Under the pieces are notes generated by a model. The model was not told the origin of the DNA and ran no database searches. It worked only from the letters and a program-made list of their open reading frames with translations. The position numbers and the translations under genes are program-made. A DNA stretch of 30,166 nucleotides from Cudoniella acicularis. Its lineage: Eukaryota; Ascomycota; Leotiomycetes; Helotiales; Helotiaceae. The stretch spans positions 1-30,166 of the forward strand of contig JAAMPI010000615.1 in assembly GCA_013054445.1 (NCBI GenBank), written 5' to 3'. Shown one piece after another: positions 1 through 9,292 of this stretch (within the stretch, counting starts at the first letter, position 1; every line of letters starts with the position of its first letter).

Positions 1-62
1 TGGGAAAATCTCTTAAGAGAATCTTGAATCAAATTTACGATGTTGAGTTAGAGATCAAGACT

Positions 63-573
63 CTACTCTCTCTTACATCTCTCCGTTTCGCTGCCCGCAC
101 ATGACGCTACCCAAGGAGGCAAACACCTGAATGTGAATCGAGGCGGAGATGCGCTTCCGAATTGGATGTAATTTTTTCCAGGGATAGGGGACGCAGAACG
201 CGTTAGTGATAGTGCTGCGCCCCCACACTCCTCATCTTCACCCTTCTCTATCTCATCCTCACCAACAGTCCCCAGGCAACCAGACATGGCATCCTGCCGA
301 TGAAGATTCGGGACAGCGATAGGATAGCGAGGAGGGATACCTCTGAATTGGATCCATTCGTTTTCAGAGTCGAAACTGCTCTCATCATCGTCATTATCGC
401 CAAAATAGTCTCCGACGAATTCGTTCTCGGCGTCGAAGCCGTATTCCGACTCGCTGGCTTTTTGCCAGAAGGTGCGGAGGTTTTCGAGTGGGAAGTTTTG
501 GAGATTAGAAGGGTGAGTTGGGGAGATGCCGCCGAAGTGGATGAATTGATTTTCGGCGTCAAGGTCATCCTCA

Positions 574-607
<34 letters not shown>

Positions 608-1409
608 CATCCTCTTGGATTTTTAGTTCGTCCGAGAGTGTCGAAGTATCGTCGTCGGACTCATCATCCTCTGAAGCACTATCTAGGAATGTTTCTCGAA
701 TTACGAAGGCATCATTAGGGGTGTGGCCTACTCCGCAGCAACACTCGTGACTTTTCTTCGGAGTGAGAAAAGCTTCGTCGTCGGTCCAGTCTTCCCAGTC
801 ACTGTCCGAGAACGTTTCTAGACTCACCCGTACCTCTACATGGTCAGAATATCTCTTCTGCGCCTTCACAAGCCCATTAATCACCTCGATCTGCGATGAG
901 AAAGAGTAAGGTAAACCCTTCTCCAACTCCTCTCTCTCCAAAGCCTTCCTCTTCTCGGCCATCCATCTCCACTTCAAGACTAGAAAATCCCTTTCTTGTT
1001 CCTTCCGCATCTCTTTAATGGTATCAGGCCATTGGGTGGCCCTCGCCATCTCCCAGAATTCCCTTCGTTGCTGAACCACGTAGGGAGGCAGGATATCTTG
1101 ACCGAGATCCGAGCGATAGATGTTGTATTTGCAGATGTCGAGGTATTCGTCGTCGCATCGGCACCACGGACAGGCGTCGTTCTCATAGATGTCGTCAGCT
1201 GCTAGGCCCCATACCTTGTATTCTTTTCGCTTTTGGGGGAAGAGACAGGGCGTGTCTTTGGGGCGTTGGCTGCAGGTTATGGAGTGGATTTTGAGGGTTG
1301 CGAAGTGGCCGCAGGTGAGGAAACAGTGGTGTCTTTCGCGGCACTCTTCCGGTGCGGGGGTGAAGTCTTCTTCGACGATTGAGAGATCGTCGTCCCAGAA
1401 GTCAGACAT
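63..1409 (-). CDS. Acidic hypothetical protein with N-terminal Cys/His cluster
   Basis: A single uninterrupted frame of 448 codons starts at the ATG at 1407-1409. I do not recognise the protein. Residues 23-85 are rich in Cys and His (CRERHHC at 23-29, CGH at 33-35, C46, C55, CPWCRC at 80-85), which suggests a metal-binding fold, probably zinc (inference). Residues 110-165 are charged, Trp-rich and probably helical. A second Cys patch (ECCCG) lies near 222-226. The region after 240 is very acidic, with an (Asp-Glu)n run near 269-282. It is followed by degenerate copies of a short motif of the form D-x-E-N-x-[FW]-I-x-F-x-G-I-x-P near 284-300 and again further on, with partial versions DAENEF and NYIQFGSASPP. 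Similar modules (SLETFSDSD and RETFLDSAS) flank the second Cys patch. No signal peptide or membrane segment is seen. An intron near the 3' end cannot be excluded. Confidence 0.72.
568..606. repeat. Hexanucleotide microsatellite inside the acidic ORF
   Basis: The plus strand carries about five tandem copies of CTCGTC, preceded by the variants CTCATC and CATCC. On the coding (minus) strand these read GAC/GAG codons and encode the alternating Asp-Glu run. Unit length is a multiple of three, so gain or loss of units keeps the frame. Confidence 0.85.
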
Positions 1410-2581
1410 GGTGATAGTGGTGGATTTTTGTAGTTGGTGTTTGTTTTGTGATTGGTTGATAGTGATGAATCGAATTTGTAACTAGTCGTTGTATCGGGTG
1501 GTTTGAATCTGTATGAGCTGCTGCTGTATAATTCGAGGTTGTTTGCCATGTTGGGGAAGCTATGTATATAATCAGTCACTTTTTGTTGTTTTACCATGTT
1601 TGTGAACAGTGATGCTCTTCCTTAAAACACCTTCCTAATAGATCGATGAGAACAATTTTGCGGTACAGCAACATCTAACAAAGAAATGAGGTAAGGGATC
1701 CCTGATATCTGAAGAATGTCTTTGTGTTACTAGAAATTTTAAAATTAATTGTATTTCTACTCGGAACAAAAATATTGATTGACACTTGCAGCTTTAAGAG
1801 GGAAGCACGACCAAAACAAGCAAATTGTATGTATCATCAGAAGCCTAAAACACAAGTTATTATGATTTGAACGCTCATTTAGAAATAAATGCACCGAAAT
1901 TCAATAAAAATTATTCTTAGAACGCACAGACGCCGAAAGTAGTAAAGAAGTTATGCTTAGCCATATGACCCAAGTTAACGAAACAAGTCAAGGAGCTCTA
2001 TTTTCTCCGCCGTCATTCGTAGAGTGATGAGATGGTGTTCAAAGATAGTGAGTTACCTCTTCGATCAGTTCCAGGTCCGTGCCACCAAACAACTCACAAC
2101 ACTTCAAAGAAAAAAGACTTCAACATTATGACACATTCTTACAAAAATGAGATGAAAAGAGACTTCCGCCGTTCGTCTATCTTTTAAGCTTCCTCTTTTT
2201 TTTTTGAAAAAAAAAGAAAAAAAAGTACATCGTTATTTAGTTATTTTCAAGAGTTCAGAGGGAGTTTGTGAAGGCCGCGGGCTGCGCAACGGTCGAAGGG
2301 ATATTCAAAGTAGAGAGGCATACTTTCTTCCACAAAGCCTTCTAGAAGGTGAAAGTGCTCGAGCTTTCTTTGTTTGCTCCCCTTGGAACAATGTTTGAAT
2401 GTCCGACATAGGGGGCGACTTGTTTATACACCTCCTGTTCTCCAAAACAAAGGAACAAAGAGCATAGACAATATTCAGGAACTTTCCACAATTGAATGAG
2501 GCTTTCGGAAGGCCGTAAAAATATCGGACTGTTTTACTTGAACAGGACTTCTAAACAGCCTGATATGTTTAACCCAAAAGA
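1410..2581. other. Intergenic region, no gene seen
   Basis: This is the divergent spacer between the acidic protein gene (-) and the hypothetical gene at 2690 (+). It is moderately AT-rich with homopolymer tracts, including a poly-T/poly-A stretch near 2190-2224. Short ORFs here have no coding features. It should hold the promoters of both flanking genes. Confidence 0.6.
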
Positions 2582-2589
2582 TATAAAAG
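2582..2589 (+). promoter_or_regulatory. TATA box candidate for the gene at 2690
   Basis: TATAAAAG lies 100 bp upstream of the ATG at 2690, a plausible distance for a fungal TATA element plus 5' leader. Confidence 0.45.
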
Positions 2590-2689
2590 TCTCAAAACGG
2601 CTCCCTCATCCCTTTTCGGGATAAAAGGTCACAGGAAACCTTCCCAACTTTGCCCGCCGAAACACACAGCATCCAAAGTATTAGGAAAC

Positions 2690-4216
2690 ATGTCTCCACC
2701 AAGCATTCATCTGATCGAAGACCTATCTGACAAAGATACGAATCTTCTAACAGAACTGCTCGCGATCTCCCCAGGCCAACCTTTAGACGCCGCGTGGCTT
2801 AGCGACCAAGAGCGCTTCATCAAAACAAACCTCACGCCCCGTTTACTGGCTTCTGCATCAATAACCCAAAGAATTATGAATACTCTGCGCCTGGCCGCAG
2901 ATAGAGCTTGCCTCTGCCCAGCCCACAAAGGCCTGCATCCACAGCTTATTCGCCGCATCTTCATACAGATCTGTCAGGAAGTCACAGAACGTCAAAATCG
3001 ACTCGCCGAAAACCGTGATTTGCCACCGAACGTCTTGAATCTTGTCAAGAGAATTCAGACCATCAACAGTTTCTGGCTTTCACCAGATATGTACCGACAG
3101 GTGTATCAAGTCCAGCCACATGAAAAGCGTTATGACATGGTTGCTAATGGTTGTGAGGCGTGCATTCTGGCGGTAATCGGCGGGGATCGTCAGATTCTCT
3201 TTGATCTATGGGCCTCGATGGAGGGGCGGGTGCAGAAAAGAGGGAAGAAGCCGCGACTTCTCAGGATGGTGAATTCGTGGCTGGCGTGGGATTCGCCCAG
3301 AGTGGAAGAACTTAAGGCTACATCTGCTAAAGCACACGCGCTCGCCGAAGAAGTTTTATCAGTCCGGCGAAAGATGCAGGAGGAACGACGAGAGGCGAGG
3401 GCTAGGAATAGCAGAGAGTCGATTCTGTCGTCGAACAGAGGTAGACGCAGGCGGGGAGGCGATAGCATCACCATACAGTCTGACAGTAGCAGAAGATACG
3501 AAAGCCCTATCGATAGTAGGCAGTCTGGCACCAGCGGAAGACATGACAGCCCCACAAGTAACCATGAGCGCTGGCCCGAGACAAGAGGCAGACGGCGTGA
3601 GGGAGAAAGCTTCACGCAACCTACATTCGGAATACCCTATAATCAAACTCGTCAGGGACCTGTACCTGTAAGTCCTACAAGTTCTTCGAACGTTGCACCT
3701 AACAGAAATAGATTCGACTTTCATGAATCTGATGACGAAAATCTGGTCCGCAACGCCGAGGTAGGTGATGGGATGAGCACGATCCTTGGCTATTATACTA
3801 ATCGCCTGTCTGAGGCGAATTTTCGAAGACCGCTCAACCCAGAAGATATGCATCCAGCATTCGGAGAGTCGATCGCCTTCGCCACGACCACCAACCCTAA
3901 CCCTAACCCATTCGACGAACGCCTTCCTCAACAGCCTAGATCACAACCCGGATCACAGCCTAGAAGTTCGGGTTCCTGGGTCTCCGAGAGTGTTTACAGT
4001 GTTCCGACCAACCCGGGAGGCCCTCCGGACTCTGTATTGGGACGAGCGGAGGATGAGCGGGCTCGAACCTATCAGGCGCTGGTGGGAGCCTTCCCAGGGG
4101 AGCGAGATCTCACGGAATCGATAATCATCGGAACGCATCTAGATGAACGCTATCGTCGACGATCAACTTCTCCAGACAGACAGACGAACTCCACAAGATG
4201 GAGTAGATTTTTGTAG
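2690..4216 (+). CDS. Fungal hypothetical protein with conserved N-terminal helical region and disordered tail
   Basis: One uninterrupted frame of 508 codons begins at ATG 2690 in the context AAACATGTC. Residues 1 to about 210 look folded and helical. They include a Cys-containing segment (RACLCPAHKG near 73-82) and a conserved-looking stretch (YDMVANGCEACILAVIGG near 148-165, then WASMEGRV and LRMVNSWLAWD). Residues 205-245 form a charged, possibly coiled-coil segment. The rest is low complexity: Arg/Ser-rich, then Pro/Asn/Ser-rich with NPNPNP and QPRSQPGSQPRSSG repeats. It resembles the uncharacterised proteins common in Leotiomycete and other ascomycete genomes (recall, not searched), and I assign no function. 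No membrane segment, signal peptide or intron is needed. Confidence 0.82.
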   Translation: MSPPSIHLIEDLSDKDTNLLTELLAISPGQPLDAAWLSDQERFIKTNLTPRLLASASITQRIMNTLRLAADRACLCPAHKGLHPQLIRRIFIQICQEVTERQNRLAENRDLPPNVLNLVKRIQTINSFWLSPDMYRQVYQVQPHEKRYDMVANGCEACILAVIGGDRQILFDLWASMEGRVQKRGKKPRLLRMVNSWLAWDSPRVEELKATSAKAHALAEEVLSVRRKMQEERREARARNSRESILSSNRGRRRRGGDSITIQSDSSRRYESPIDSRQSGTSGRHDSPTSNHERWPETRGRRREGESFTQPTFGIPYNQTRQGPVPVSPTSSSNVAPNRNRFDFHESDDENLVRNAEVGDGMSTILGYYTNRLSEANFRRPLNPEDMHPAFGESIAFATTTNPNPNPFDERLPQQPRSQPGSQPRSSGSWVSESVYSVPTNPGGPPDSVLGRAEDERARTYQALVGAFPGERDLTESIIIGTHLDERYRRRSTSPDRQTNSTRWSRFL

Positions 4217-4388
4217 ATTCATCAGTTTCCTTTGTAACGCGCACATAGCAGGCGCATACACACAGCAACATATGACCATAGTGCAGGCACTTCATATAAA
4301 TAGTCTAGAAAAAATAGATTTATTGAAAACCGAATAATTGCATTATGACGTGAAATATTCTAAAATGTGAGTTTTGAAAGCAGGAGTT

Positions 4389-4558
4389 GACGCCGGTGAT
4401 GTTGTAGTAGATTGAGAAAGGAGAGGTGTTTTAAAGAAGGTTCGAGCTTAGAAGTGACCAATTGGCTTCTTGCACAAAGCAGACGATCCTACGTGTGTAG
4501 AGAGGCTGCTATTGAGAAGTTGATCGAGGTCATTACAGATGCTCTTAAGAAACTGTAG
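4389..4558 (+). pseudogene. Decayed 3'-end remnant related to the last exon of the gene at 20920-22919
   Basis: The frame at 4460-4558 encodes about 32 residues (beginning NWLLAQSRRS, containing EKLIEVITDAL) and then TAG. It aligns without gaps to the C-terminus of the protein ending at 22919 (NFLLEQSRKS, EKVIEIIADAI), with 16 of 32 residues identical by my hand count. Both stop at the same place, and the bases after the stop are also similar (TAGGGATCGA versus TAGGGGTCGA). Upstream, in another frame, 4389-4412 reads DAGDVVVD, matching DASDVDTS of the intact copy. Stops and a frame change separate the two blocks, and the rest of the gene is not visible. It is therefore a truncated, frameshifted relic of a paralogue. 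Confidence 0.7.
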
Positions 4559-4965
4559 GGATCGAGAATCTTACTTAGTTTAGGTCGGGATAGGCGAGGA
4601 TAGATAGGGGGAGAAAAAAAGGCATTCCGATTGTATTTAGTGTTCAGGCGGGAAACGCGGTGCTGCATAAATTTAGGTCTCGTGCTGCAGGAAAACCACT
4701 ATTTAAGAGCAATACACATATAATTCTTTAAAGAAGTAGACTCCGACTGCTTTTCATCGTGGATTTTGTATAAAAAAACACCCGGTCTTTATCAAAAGCG
4801 AGAAACAATTGCTCTTAAAATCACCACTTTCCCGTTCAAAATATTCAGTTAATCTGTTTATTTTGCAGGTTACATGGAAAATGATATGATGTCCCTGTCT
4901 TCGGAATATGCTGCACTGTTACGAGAAGTGGTTTAGAATACATCAATACAGTGAACCGCAACCCC
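4559..4965. other. Intergenic, nothing recognised
   Basis: AT-rich spacer between the relic and the small gene on the minus strand. It has no open frame of note, and I see no repeat or RNA gene. Confidence 0.5.
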
Positions 4966-5367
4966 CTAATTCTTATCAACCTCATCCATGGCCTTCAAAA
5001 CAGCAGTCGCGCGATCGGCTGCTGATCTCATCTCGTTCTTTCTCATATCTTTCTCCTCTTCTCCGCACACTTGGAGTTTCTTGAGCGCGAGAGCCAGAGG
5101 TCTTACGGCAGCCTCAATTCGAAGATCCCGTGGCTCCGGTGAATCCATAAAAGCCAACAAATCGACAAAGGAATTGGCCTTTTCTACAGCTGTTATAACT
5201 GCCTTTTTCATCGCGGCCTTCTCGGTTTTGGACGATCCTTCAGGAATTTCTTGTACGGCTTGGAGGGCTTGATAGAAACCAGCTGCTAGCTGTGCGGTTG
5301 TATTGCGTTGAGTATCGTTGCGTGTAGAAGAGGCTACTTCGACAGTGGTATAATTATTTGTCTGCAT
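4966..5367 (-). CDS. Small helical hypothetical protein
   Basis: An intact frame of 133 codons runs from ATG (5365-5367) to TAG (4966-4968). The product is rich in Ala, Lys and Glu and looks almost wholly alpha-helical (segments AAGFYQALQAVQEI, TEKAAMKKAVITAVEKAN, EAAVRPLALALKKLQ and a charged C-terminal helix). It has one Cys, and no signal peptide or membrane helix. I do not recognise a family. It lies 114 bp downstream of the NADAR gene on the same strand. Codon use looks coding, but there is no independent support, so a single-exon lineage-specific protein is the most I can say. Confidence 0.55.
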   Translation of the reverse strand: MQTNNYTTVEVASSTRNDTQRNTTAQLAAGFYQALQAVQEIPEGSSKTEKAAMKKAVITAVEKANSFVDLLAFMDSPEPRDLRIEAAVRPLALALKKLQVCGEEEKDMRKNEMRSAADRATAVLKAMDEVDKN

Positions 5368-5481
5368 AGCTTGTTATTAGATTATTCATGTATGTAAGGA
5401 GGGGCCACAAACAATAGGCAAAATGCCACGTAAGTCCTCGCTCTTCTGGAGTCTCTTACGAACTCTCATTAGAATTCCGCC

Positions 5482-6016
5482 CTACTTATTGGTTCCCCAG
5501 GTAGATCGATTAGCACCCGCATCCTGGGCACTGTAACCAATTCCCCAAAAATATTCTTTTGGGTTTGCATTTACGAGGAAAGCGTTTCCAGTTGCCAAAA
5601 GCTTCTTTTTCAAGCCATAAGACTCGCTGAATTTGGTGAAATTTCCTTTCTCGACAATACGTTTGCGGTTTTCTTCCCAGACCTTTTGGTTAAAACCGCT
5701 GATCTTGTCGCCGAGTTCTTTGACTTCAGCAGGAGAGCGTTTCAAGAGCATCTCTGCAGCAGATTTCTTGTCTCCAAACAACATGGCTTTGTTCCAGATC
5801 ACGTACCTATTATTGGCCTATTAGTTGAAGTTATGTGTATTGGATTGATACCTACTGTTCTGCGTGTGCCCATGAGATTCCATTTGCTTCGAATGGTGCC
5901 AGGGTACTTCGCGATAGGAAGCCGTAATTCTTATCTTTTTCACTGTTGAAGTATAGGAATAGACCCTGCCTATTAGATGAGGAAGAAGGCTTGTTGGAGG
6001 AAACGGGGGACGACAT
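5482..6016 (-). CDS. NADAR-domain (YbiA-like) protein, C-terminally cut by an in-frame TAG
   Basis: Exon 1 is 5856-6016 (ATG 6014-6016) and exon 2 is 5482-5806. The 49-bp intron 5807-5855 has donor GTAGGT, branch-like ACTAAT and acceptor ATAG. The spliced frame gives 161 aa. NADAR hallmarks are in order: YGFLS near 31-35, the WAHAEQY segment (49-55, with E53 as the expected key Glu), KAMLFGD (60-66), the P-A-E-V-K-x-LG stretch (79-86), VWEENR, LLATG (123-127), and the WGIG motif (141-144) followed by NRSTWGTNK. Family members act as N-glycosidases on ADP-ribosyl-type or riboflavin-pathway substrates (family knowledge). Members normally continue with a leucine, then a G-x-x-LM-x-VR strand. Here the codon after NK is TAG, and the same frame goes on with GGILMRVRKRLQ until TGA at 5386-5388. 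The gene is therefore truncated by one nonsense codon or read through. Confidence 0.85.
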
Positions 6017-6892
6017 TGTAAGTAGTTGTTGTGGATGCTGAGGAAGATGCGGCCTTAGTGGTTAGAGAAGAAGCGGTAGTGGCCGAAAAGCGAATTCGTT
6101 GACGAACGATTATTGAGGAGGAGCAACAAGACTATGATTTGTTGCTCTAGCAGTAGCTCAAAGGTGAATTTGTTGATGGCAGGATCTCGAGGAATGGTAT
6201 CAACAGTGTTGTTTGGGCTAGTAGTAGCTCAAAAATGAACATATAATGGTGCATATGTGTCAATTTCCTTCCGATTACCAGAAAGGATGTAGCAAGTATG
6301 CGGTGTAGGCTTGCAGTAAAATATTGAAGGTGAGAGAGTCGACTCCGATCGAGGTTGCAGATGCGAAGGAGCTTGAACTGTCAATTGGGTGCGCAGTTAG
6401 CTATTTAAGCTTTTAAGCGGGATTATGCTACCTAAAAGTGGTCCACGTAGCCAGTCTGTTAGTTTTGAGAGGTAGGTTATCTCTAGGTAGTTGCAGACGA
6501 CGATTACCAATGTCATAGTCTATCCCCCTGCACCATTCTTGGGAAATACAAAGTCATGCTAAAGAGCTCCTAAGGCTTGGAAATGCCTCTCCCGGGAACG
6601 AGACTATATTATGTTTTCGGAGAGCTTGTCCGTTTAATAAAGCCTAAAGGAGGGTTTCCATTCCAAGAAAAGACTGACGGATAATGGAATACTATAGTAG
6701 CTCAGTTGAAAATTGCAACTGTAGAGAGTAAGCCGTACCAATTGTGTTCATCGGTAAGTTCGTAATCATTGCACATACATAACCATACCCATGCAACATA
6801 TACCAAGCCAGGTCCTGAACCAAAACTCCATAACCCATCCCCCCAAATATCCATATTCATTCATAGCTTGCCATCATATCCAGCTCATTCAA
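6017..6892. other. Intergenic, nothing coding recognised
   Basis: This is the spacer upstream of the NADAR gene and downstream of the membrane-protein gene. The words TAGTAGCTCA/CAGTAGCTCA recur near 6151, 6222 and 6695, but no longer repeat unit is evident. It probably holds the NADAR promoter and the 3' UTR of the gene on the right. Confidence 0.45.
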
Positions 6893-8693
6893 TCAACGTC
6901 CCCTGACCTCCGCACCAAAGACCCCCGCGCTCCCCACCCCCAACCCACCAACTACAATCGTTCCCCAAGCCAAAGCAGCCGCCTCCCAGTCTTCAGGCTC
7001 ATCTTCATCACCTTCTTCCACCCGATAATTTTCGGTAGGCTCATATGATGCGTCTGCGTCGTCTCTCTCGCCATCATCGGGAATACTCGCAGACTTCTTC
7101 TTTGGTGGACGGCCTCGACGCTTTGGAGTTGGAGAAGCAGCATTTGAGGAGACGACACTGGTATCTTCTGTGTCGGGCGTTTGGTCTTGCTCCACTTTGC
7201 GAGGACGGCCTGGACGACGACGGATAGTTGGTGGTGCTGGTTTCTCGACTCTTGAAGAACAATATCAGTAAATATCTTCATGAAAAGATGCCGTGGGATC
7301 TACTTCTCAAGAATCTTCTCGGCCTCTTCTTTCACTTCTGAGACGACATCTTCGACCTTCTCGGCCAGAGATGGAGAGGGTACGAATGGAATGCTTGCAG
7401 CGAGCATTTCTCTCCCATCAAGACCTCGGATCGCGGACCAGATACCAAGACTCAACCCGGAAATGAGAACGTCTAATCCTACAGCGCTGACAGCAGGATG
7501 TTCCGTAATTGCGGTGAAAAGGTGAGTCAGCGGTATGGCGAATCGATTTTTTGCAGATAAATGCTTGTTTTCGAAGGGGTGGAGGAGGCTGTGTCTGTAT
7601 GTGTAGCTCTCCTGAGAATTGTAGTCGAGGGCGTTGAAAGTGGATTTGACGTAAAGTAGAGCAGAGAAAGCGGATATGGTGCAAAAAAGCGTGTTGTATG
7701 TTTTGTGTGAGTCGTGTGGATGAACTGGGACTGTTCCCCAAGATGTTGGAATGACGTAAGGGAGGACGAGGTAAGAGAGTGGTAGTACTCTCGATAGAAG
7801 GACGACGGTCATGAACGATGGTGTGTTAGCGGCGTATGGGACGAGGAAGATGGCGAAGTAGTTTTCCAGGAAAAGAATGATATATATCGCTGGATGAGGA
7901 AGAAAACCATCTGGCTTAGTAGGGATAATCTTCTCCATCAGTCTAGAGTATCTGAAGCACAGAGTAAGCAAAAGAGAAGCCTCTGGGAGCAGGTTGATTA
8001 CCTAGTTGAAGTTACAGGCATAGATTCTCTCGTGATATCCTTGACATTCTCCGGTAGCGGAACTGGGGTGAGCAATACAGCAACGAAGAAGAGATTCTGA
8101 GCATAAGACAGATTCACAAGCTGTGAAAGAGCCAAGAATACCCATGAATTGGAAATCTTGCGTCTCCTGCTCTCGATTGCAAGATATGTGCTCCAGGATA
8201 CGAAACCGAGGTTGATTTGCTGACCCCACCAAGCATGTCTTGCCTTCTCGAATACTATTTCGAGGACATCTTGGTAGAGAGGAGTATCGTTAAGCCATCT
8301 GACAATGTGGAGTCTTCCCGGGTGTTCGCCTCCACCCAGAGCCCCCTTGTCACCAAAAAAACTACCAAGATTCAGTGAGAAATTAAAAGTGAGGTTTGGA
8401 GTTGTAAATTCTCACCCCTCGGGAAGTTCCACCTCTCTCTCCGCAGCCCATACTCGATATGAAAGACCACTGAAGTTGACGGCGAAGAAAAACCCTACAA
8501 CCAAGCCGGCCAGTGCTAAGATTGAGAAAGTCTGAACATGACCTCGGCGCAAAGGTTCACGATGCCGAGTTGCTGATGACGGCGGAAGTGCAAGATATGA
8601 CCGGTAAACCGTCCTAAGAGCTACTGCTGAAAGGTATCCAACCAGGAATACGTGTGTACCAACGACTGCTGTAGGTACGAGGCTATATTTCAT
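6893..8693 (-). CDS. Polytopic membrane protein with two AT-hooks in the C-terminal tail
   Basis: Exons are 8416-8693, 8002-8361, 7304-7951 and 6893-7250. Introns are 8362-8415 (GTGAGA...TAG), 7952-8001 (GTAATC...CAG) and 7251-7303 (GTAGAT...AAG), and all joins keep the frame for a 547-aa product. Exons 1-3 encode about eight hydrophobic segments (for example VVGTHVFLVGYLSAVAL, ILALAGLVVGFFFAVNF, VFLALSQLVNLSYAQNLFF and YIILFLENYFAIFLVPY), with the conserved-looking blocks HPGRLHIVRW and EKIIPTKPDG. A soluble stretch of about 85 residues in exon 4 has two AT-hook cores, RRRPGRPRK (439-447) and KRRGRPPKKK (472-481), then an acidic patch and a last hydrophobic segment (LAWGTIVVGGLGVGSAGVFG). 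AT-hooks bind the minor groove of AT-rich DNA. On a membrane protein they suggest nuclear-envelope location (inference). I know similar ascomycete hypothetical proteins but no named function. Confidence 0.85.
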
Positions 8694-8750
8694 CAGCGAG
8701 TAGTCTTAGTAAGATGAAAGAAGCAAAGGCGCAATAACACGCGATTTATT

Positions 8751-8803
8751 CAAAAAAAATATATATATATAGTATAAATATAAAATCAAATCAAATCAAA
8801 ATA
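8751..8803. repeat. AT-rich low-complexity tract
   Basis: Poly-A is followed by (AT)n and then repeated ATCAA units, upstream of the membrane-protein start. It is probably a nucleosome-free promoter element shared by the divergent gene pair, but no specific site is implied. Confidence 0.5.
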
Positions 8804-8811
8804 AGGATTCA

Positions 8812-8817
8812 CACGTG
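8812..8817. promoter_or_regulatory. CACGTG E-box
   Basis: Palindromic CACGTG in the 600-bp divergent spacer between the membrane-protein gene and the Arl3 gene. It is the core recognised by fungal bHLH factors such as Cbf1-type proteins (family knowledge). A second copy lies at 9052-9057. Two copies in one spacer raise the chance that they matter, but function is not shown. Confidence 0.3.
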
Positions 8818-9051
8818 ATGCTATCTCACCTTGCAGGAGCCTGGACATCGATAGGCGCCATCTCCGCGTTCTCCCCTATCGCGTTTGGTAGTGTTCGAGG
8901 ACAGTACACAACGGTTTCGAAGAACTATCAAACCGGTCTGAATGAAAACAACGCGCTCCTCGAATATTGTGTTCACCCGAAAGCATTCCGGCGACGCGTC
9001 GGGGTTAAAGTCCCAGATGACAACCTATAGCTTAATTTGGGCGGATGGCAT

Positions 9052-9057
9052 CACGTG
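9052..9057. promoter_or_regulatory. CACGTG E-box, second copy
   Basis: Same palindrome as at 8812, here in the context TCACGTGT, 236 bp upstream of the Arl3 start codon. Confidence 0.3.
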
Positions 9058-9292
9058 TCTGCCAAGCGTGTCATGCGGGTCTCAGGACGTCGGAACATCG
9101 CAGCCTTGCGAAAGAGGCACAGGGATCCTTGCGACACATGTCTTGAAGCATTTCATTGAACTGGAACTTACAAGCCCAAGCTAGCTCCTTATGAAGACGA
9201 CTTTGTATTCAGAGCCAGGGCGTGCTTACGGTCTTTAACCCCCCTCAATCAGTCGCATACGAGTATCCATTGAAGGCGCGGCTTCGTAGACC

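Noticed and set aside
3895..3909. Telomere-like CCCTAA repeat
   Set aside because: Only two and a half units, inside the reading frame of the gene at 2690-4216 where it encodes NPNPNP. Best read as low-complexity coding sequence.
5386..5484. Alternative genetic code (TAG or TGA as sense)
   Set aside because: Intact genes in the window end at all three stop codons (for example TAG in carbonic anhydrase, TAA in the FYVE gene, TGA in Arl3), so local nonsense mutations are the simpler explanation.
7894..8100. Plus-strand ORFs over the membrane-protein gene
   Set aside because: They are shadows of well-supported minus-strand exons 2 and 3.
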